DNA of 64,000 bases from JACMLC01 sp963720235 (GTDB lineage: Bacteria > Acidobacteriota > Blastocatellia > Pyrinomonadales > Pyrinomonadaceae), in contig OY970389.1 in NCBI GenBank assembly GCA_963720235.1, positions 4,836,001-4,900,000 on the forward strand, read 5' to 3'. Within the stretch, counting starts at the first letter, position 1, and every line of letters starts with the position of its first letter. Under the pieces are notes generated by a model, which was given only the letters and a program-made list of their open reading frames with translations, searched no databases and had not been told where the DNA came from. This document shows positions 60,247 to 64,000 of the stretch, piece after piece. The position numbers were made by a program, and so were the translations under genes.

Positions 60247-60345
60247 AGCCACAGAGTCACAGAGGCACGGAGATAAGACAGAAAAGTTTGTTTGGCATTT
60301 TCTTCATCTACTTTTCCTGCTCTCTGTCTCTGTGCCTCTGTGGCT
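60247..60345. repeat. Tandem-word hairpin element, CACAGAGA family (A6)
   Basis: The arms AGCCACAGAGTCACAGAGGC and the inverse ending TGCCTCTGTGGCT. Read on the minus strand the loop is GGAAAAGTAGATGAAGAAAA..., aligning without gaps to the loop of the element at 11661-11759 (roughly 42 of 51 positions identical). Confidence 0.92.
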
Positions 60346-60369
60346 GATTTTTGTTAGATGTTCTTAGTC

Positions 60370-61152
60370 TTATTTAACTCGCCGCGCGACGCACAGGGCG
60401 GAGACGCCGAAGGGAAGATTCATGCGGCGCAGCCAAGTGGCTTCTGAACCCAAAATGCGTCCGAGGATTCCGTTAAGAGATGAAACGCCGATGTTGTTTT
60501 CCGTAGAAGTCTTGATGCCCATCCAGCGCATGAATGTGCGCACCGCGAGGATTGGCAGAAAGAAAGTGATGTTGGCATAGGTCGCGCGCTCGACCTCAAA
60601 GCCTGCTTCGCGCACAGCTTTCAAAAGTTCCGGCAAGCGATAACGCCTGCGATGATGGCTCACATCATCCTGCACGCCCCACAGGAACATAAAGGCCGGG
60701 ACAAAAAGCAGAGCATGTCCGCCGGGCCTCAAGACTCGGCGCATCTCTCTGAGCCCGGCCATGTCGTCGTCCAAGTGCTCTACGACATCGAGCGCGGTGA
60801 CAAGATCAAACGTGCCGTCTTCGTAAGGAAGTTTTTCCGCCGCGCCGTGTTGCACGCGCTCAAGTCCGCGCGCGTGACAAAAAGCCAGCGCGTCATGCGA
60901 GACATCTATGCCGTGCGCGTCGCCGTACTCGCCAAGCATAACCAGGTTGGCTCCCGTCCCGCATCCGACATCAAGAATCTGCGGGCGACGGTCTTTGACC
61001 TCGCGGCAAACCTGCTCAATGAAGAGTGAGAGAATGCGTCGGCGGCCACGATACCACCAGTGCGTCTCTTCGACTTGATAGAGAATCGCATAGGTGTGCT
61101 GCTGCATCTCTCGCGGCAACTCTTTGAGGGCAATCTTTGCTGCGCTAGCCAT
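60370..61152 (-). CDS. Class I SAM-dependent methyltransferase
   Basis: A 260-residue methyltransferase of the type-11 class: motif I 'ILDVGCGTGANLVML' near residue 58, 'FDLVTALDVVEHLDDDM' near 115, and 'LRPGGHALLFVPAF' near 142. The N-terminus 'YQVEETHWWYRGRRRIL' is found in methylases near polysaccharide or glycolipid genes. It is followed upstream by a second methyltransferase and a GT39-type glycosyltransferase on the same strand, so a role in cell-surface glycan or lipid modification is plausible. Confidence 0.88.
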   Translation of the reverse strand: MASAAKIALKELPREMQQHTYAILYQVEETHWWYRGRRRILSLFIEQVCREVKDRRPQILDVGCGTGANLVMLGEYGDAHGIDVSHDALAFCHARGLERVQHGAAEKLPYEDGTFDLVTALDVVEHLDDDMAGLREMRRVLRPGGHALLFVPAFMFLWGVQDDVSHHRRRYRLPELLKAVREAGFEVERATYANITFFLPILAVRTFMRWMGIKTSTENNIGVSSLNGILGRILGSEATWLRRMNLPFGVSALCVARRVK

Positions 61153-61176
61153 TTTGTTTATATGAAATCCTTTCGG

Positions 61177-62175
61177 CTAATTGATGCGCCCGGTTCCGCG
61201 CCAGCTATTTTTGTTGTGCCACCCGATAGTCGTCTCTGTCGCTCCGACATCGCTCCACCATTTCTCAAACTCTTCGCGCGTCACATAGTTCGCAGTCGGC
61301 GCGACCAGATGGTCAAAGACGATTGTGTGCTGCTCGCGCCAGCCGAATCTGGAAATCGTGTTCATGTAATCATTGTAGAACAAATGACGCGCGAGTGCAG
61401 AGCCTCCGTTGCTCCGATTGAGTGGGCCATAAACCAACTTGCTCGCGGCATAAACCGCCGCCGTCGGAAGTTTCGACAAGTGAAGCAGCGCGCGACGATT
61501 CATGCGCGAAGTAAACTTTTTGCGCAAAGGGCTGACGAGCGTCGTTATCCACTTGTTATTCTCCGCGCCGTAAACCCAGACGGAGAAATAGCCGCCCGGT
61601 TTGATTTTTGAAGCCAGCGAACGAAAGCCCACAGACGGGTCTTGCAGGTGATGTATGACGCCGATGGTGTATGCATAATCGAAGACGCGCTTGAGCGGCA
61701 ATTTACACAAATCCGCCTGCACGACATGCATATTCTCAGAGCCTTTGGTCGAAGCGAAAGCGGATTCGACGGCATCGCTCAAATCAATTCCGACGACATC
61801 TTTCGCGCCCCACTCGGCAGCGAGTTGCATGTGACGGCCTTTGCCGCAGCCGCCGTCGAGGACGATTTTATCTTTGAAGAACTCTGCCTTGACAGGGTCA
61901 ATCCAGCCGAGCATCTGCTCGCCGTATCGCTCGTCCTCTTGCGTGAAATGCTGCCACTCCCAGCCGAAGCTCGAAGCTGTAGCAGCCTTGTCTTCTTCTA
62001 TCTCACCCAGGTTGGCAAAGCGCGGCACGCCGCGCACGATTGGAAAACTCGCTGCGCACGGAGCGCAAGCCAGCTCGCCCTCTAAAATCTCTATGCCCTC
62101 TGTCTTCACTTCTGTGAGTTGCAAGTCACCGCCACACGAAGGACAGGCGAGATACTCCATCAGCTTTCTCTTCAT
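61177..62175 (-). CDS. Methyltransferase with N-terminal zinc-ribbon (Trm112-like) domain
   Basis: A 332-residue protein. Residues ~6-55 form a Trm112-like zinc domain with two Cys pairs (C11/C14 in 'YLACPSCGG' and C37/C40 in 'ACAPC'). The methyltransferase part follows: 'DKIVLDGGCGKGRHMQLA' near residue 100, 'DVVGIDLSDAVESAF' near 122, and 'FDYAYTIGVIHHLQDP' near 158. An ATG six codons in ('MEYLACPSC') is an alternative start. It lies between the other methyltransferase and the GT39-type gene and probably acts with them. Confidence 0.88.
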   Translation of the reverse strand: MKRKLMEYLACPSCGGDLQLTEVKTEGIEILEGELACAPCAASFPIVRGVPRFANLGEIEEDKAATASSFGWEWQHFTQEDERYGEQMLGWIDPVKAEFFKDKIVLDGGCGKGRHMQLAAEWGAKDVVGIDLSDAVESAFASTKGSENMHVVQADLCKLPLKRVFDYAYTIGVIHHLQDPSVGFRSLASKIKPGGYFSVWVYGAENNKWITTLVSPLRKKFTSRMNRRALLHLSKLPTAAVYAASKLVYGPLNRSNGGSALARHLFYNDYMNTISRFGWREQHTIVFDHLVAPTANYVTREEFEKWWSDVGATETTIGWHNKNSWRGTGRIN

Positions 62176-62243
62176 AACAGAACTTGATTCACCTCTCTCA
62201 TCTATTCCTTAATCTCAATTTGTGATAACAACCAAAACCATCT

Positions 62244-62318
62244 TATCCACGAAAGAGCACAAATTAGAGACCGACTCACACTAAATTTATTTTCTCTTCT
62301 TCGTGTAATTTCGTGGAT
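62244..62318. repeat. Tandem-word hairpin element, CCACGAAAT/CACGAAG type (I1)
   Basis: ATCCACGAAAGAGCAC pairs with GTGTAATTTCGTGGAT around a loop of about 42 bases. It is a less regular member of the hairpin group, between the methyltransferase and GT39-type genes. Confidence 0.65.
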
Positions 62319-62336
62319 TGTTCGCTCCTGTTGTGA

Positions 62337-63773
62337 TTAGCTCTCGCTGAGCTTGAACTCGCGTTTTGTTTGCCTGCCAGCAGTACGACGTTGCCGCACG
62401 CCATTAATGATTTCGACCACGCGGCACACCGCGAAGCCTGCGAAGACAAGCAGCACAGCCTGCATCGGCAACACATATCGCATCTCTGTATGCGCAAACG
62501 TCCCCGGCCCTAGATAATAAAAAACAGTCGCCAGCAAGAGCACGCTCATGCGCCACTCGCGGCGCAGGGCCAGCCAGATGCCGCAGACCATCAAAGGCAA
62601 GGCCAGATAGCGAAAGACGCTCTGGGCCATTCCCAGCAGATTGACGGCGAAGGCTACAACTCCGCCCTGCCATTCCTGCGGCAGACATTTCTTGCTCGTG
62701 CAGTTGATGCCGGGTGAGCCGTAGTAAGGCGATGGCTCGCCCGCGAACTTTAACATCCCCCACATGCGCTGCGCCATCACGCCCGCGTACCAGAACGGAC
62801 GACCCATGATAATTTTCAGAGACTTGCGCGCACGCTCTCTGTCGCGGCGTATGCCGTCGGGCCAGACAGGCGTTATCGGATAACCTTCCGGCAAACCAAG
62901 CGCGATGCGCTCCTGCTCGACCATGTTATGGTCGCCATACGGCGCGCCGAGCGAGCGGCCATACTCCGTCTCGCCCAATCCCTCCCACAGGTTCGACCCG
63001 ACATTCAAACCCGTCAGGACAAATTCCCGAAAGACTATGACATTGCGAATCGCAATCGGAGCGACGAACACAAAGACGCCCGCCAGAAGAGCCGCGCCGA
63101 GCCGCGCTCTCATTCTCCATCCGGCACGCACAGACAGCATCAGAGCCGCTGCCCAACAGACTGCCAGAAAAAGTGGATTGACGCGAAACCAGCACGCAAG
63201 CCCAAGCATCAAGCCTGCTCCGAGCGCCCACTTCCAACTCTCGCGCCGCGCGCTCAGGAGCAGCATCCACGCTCCGCCCAGCACAAACCATGTCGTCGCA
63301 GCATCCGACGCAGGCGACACGCCGTACAAAGCCAGCACAGGCGAGAGAGCCGCCAGCGCGCCTCCCATCAAACCCGCGCGCCAACCGAAAGCAGTCACTC
63401 CGATGCCTACGATGAGCAGGACAGACAAAGCATCCAAGACCCACAAGACTCTATGCACAGCATATGAAGTGCGCTCGCCGCTCAACTTGTAAATGAGCGC
63501 GATGGTGAGCGGGAAGGCCGGAGGATACTGAATCAAGTCTGTCCGCGACGCATCATTAATCCAGAAAAAAGATTCTTTCCCGTCGAGTATGTTCTGCGCG
63601 AGGCTGTCAAAAATCGCATACGAGCCATACTGAAACCAACCCGCATCATGAAGCCGTGAGCCGATAAAGTTGGCCGTCAAACCGCGCACAGCGAAAGAGA
63701 GCGCAAGCACCAGCAACAGCCCCAGCACGCGCTTGCGCTTCGTCGTCTTAGTAATTATTAGCGGCAACTTCAT
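62337..63773 (-). CDS. GT39-type (ArnT/PMT-like) membrane glycosyltransferase
   Basis: A 478-residue protein with about 10-12 hydrophobic segments. The first extracytoplasmic loop has 'GSRLHDAGWFQYGSYAIF' with the acidic residue expected of GT-C enzymes, and 'QYPPAFPLTIALIYKLSG' follows. It would transfer a sugar from a polyprenyl-phosphate donor to an acceptor at the periplasmic face. A basic C-terminus ('RQRRTAGRQTKREFKLSES') ends it. The two methyltransferase genes downstream on the same strand suggest a shared glycan pathway. Confidence 0.85.
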   Translation of the reverse strand: MKLPLIITKTTKRKRVLGLLLVLALSFAVRGLTANFIGSRLHDAGWFQYGSYAIFDSLAQNILDGKESFFWINDASRTDLIQYPPAFPLTIALIYKLSGERTSYAVHRVLWVLDALSVLLIVGIGVTAFGWRAGLMGGALAALSPVLALYGVSPASDAATTWFVLGGAWMLLLSARRESWKWALGAGLMLGLACWFRVNPLFLAVCWAAALMLSVRAGWRMRARLGAALLAGVFVFVAPIAIRNVIVFREFVLTGLNVGSNLWEGLGETEYGRSLGAPYGDHNMVEQERIALGLPEGYPITPVWPDGIRRDRERARKSLKIIMGRPFWYAGVMAQRMWGMLKFAGEPSPYYGSPGINCTSKKCLPQEWQGGVVAFAVNLLGMAQSVFRYLALPLMVCGIWLALRREWRMSVLLLATVFYYLGPGTFAHTEMRYVLPMQAVLLVFAGFAVCRVVEIINGVRQRRTAGRQTKREFKLSES

Positions 63774-63800
63774 GTGACTCGTTTAGAAAATAATTCAACA

Positions 63801-63969
63801 GTTTTCGCGGCTGTGCCGCCTGCTGTGCGGTAAGGCTCAGCCTTGCCGTAATGCTGCCTATTTTCTTTCGCGGCTACGCCGCTCGCCGGGGCGTAGCCCC
63901 TTTTTAAGAGTGAAGCTTGACGGAAAGTCACAGACTTTCCGCACAGCAGGCGGCCACAGCCGCGAAAGG
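63801..63969. repeat. Composite nested-palindrome element (K2)
   Basis: The outer arms 63801-63830 (GTTTTCGCGGCTGTGCCGCC...) and 63939-63968 (inverse) pair with one or two mismatches over 30 bases. Inside are GGTAAGGCTCAGCCTTGCC, CGCGGCTACGCCGC and GGAAAGTCACAGACTTTCC. The inner words match those of the element at 53077-53429. No coding sequence is seen in 63774-64000. Confidence 0.85.
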
Positions 63970-64000
63970 AAGACTCGTCTCTGAAAAGTGGCAAGCTATT

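Noticed and set aside
11661..60345. CRISPR array or REPIN elements
   Set aside because: Copies are single and dispersed, not regularly spaced, and arms with internal tandem words and long conserved loops do not fit REP/REPIN design.
1..64000. tRNA, rRNA or tmRNA genes
   Set aside because: No cloverleaf-like arms with a GTTCNANNC loop or rRNA signature words were found on reading; a dedicated scan was not possible.

Overview
The window looks like a chromosomal segment of an Acidobacteriota-type bacterium, most likely of the Blastocatellia kind. This is an inference from gene content: two large Oar-like TonB-dependent receptors with an N-terminal carboxypeptidase-regulatory domain, six PQQ-like beta-propeller proteins within 14 kb, many signal-peptide-bearing secreted proteins, and a GC-rich backbone. 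Two AT-rich islands interrupt this backbone and look horizontally acquired: about 1-9850 and about 54430-56230.

Island 1 (1-9850) carries a minus-strand operon of four genes: a gamma-class N6-adenine DNA methyltransferase, a protein with two GHKL ATPase modules (MORC-like at the N-terminus, histidine-kinase-like at the C-terminus), a receiver-domain protein with a large unknown C-terminal region, and a small protein of unknown function. The last three genes overlap. The set reads as a candidate phosphorelay-controlled methylation or defence system. It is followed by 1.5 kb of gene-poor DNA with two strong inverted repeats, and by a single ORF that fuses a primase-polymerase to the catalytic half of a tyrosine recombinase.

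The backbone from 9955 encodes: a histidine kinase and OmpR-type regulator (phospho-acceptor Asp replaced by Asn), DUF3311 plus a sodium/solute symporter; an operon of three PQQ-like propellers with an iron alcohol dehydrogenase; further PQQ-like proteins, a Crp/Fnr regulator and thioredoxin; two Oar-like receptors; a LolD/FtsX-type ABC exporter; an operon of an adenylate-forming enzyme, an aldehyde-dehydrogenase-fold reductase and a glycosyltransferase; a frameshifted hydrolase and a secreted intradiol dioxygenase; a sugar ABC importer; peroxiredoxin and a VKOR/DsbA disulfide-forming pair; a sugar isomerase and Gfo/Idh dehydrogenase. Island 2 then inserts a compact type II restriction-modification pair (PmeII-like nuclease). 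The remainder encodes a quinone reductase, a glycogen debranching enzyme, an FMN reductase, two methyltransferases and a GT39-type membrane glycosyltransferase.

The most unusual signal is spread over the backbone and absent from both islands. About twenty hairpin elements of 55-150 bp have arms built from two to four tandem copies of a short word (for example CACAGAGA, GCAAAGGC, TGGAGTCC, GTGTAGGG). Several word families share a conserved loop, which suggests one superfamily. The elements sit right at gene ends and in several cases supply protein termini, a signal peptide, or an in-frame insertion. A second, nested-palindrome family occurs at 53077-53429 and 63801-63969.
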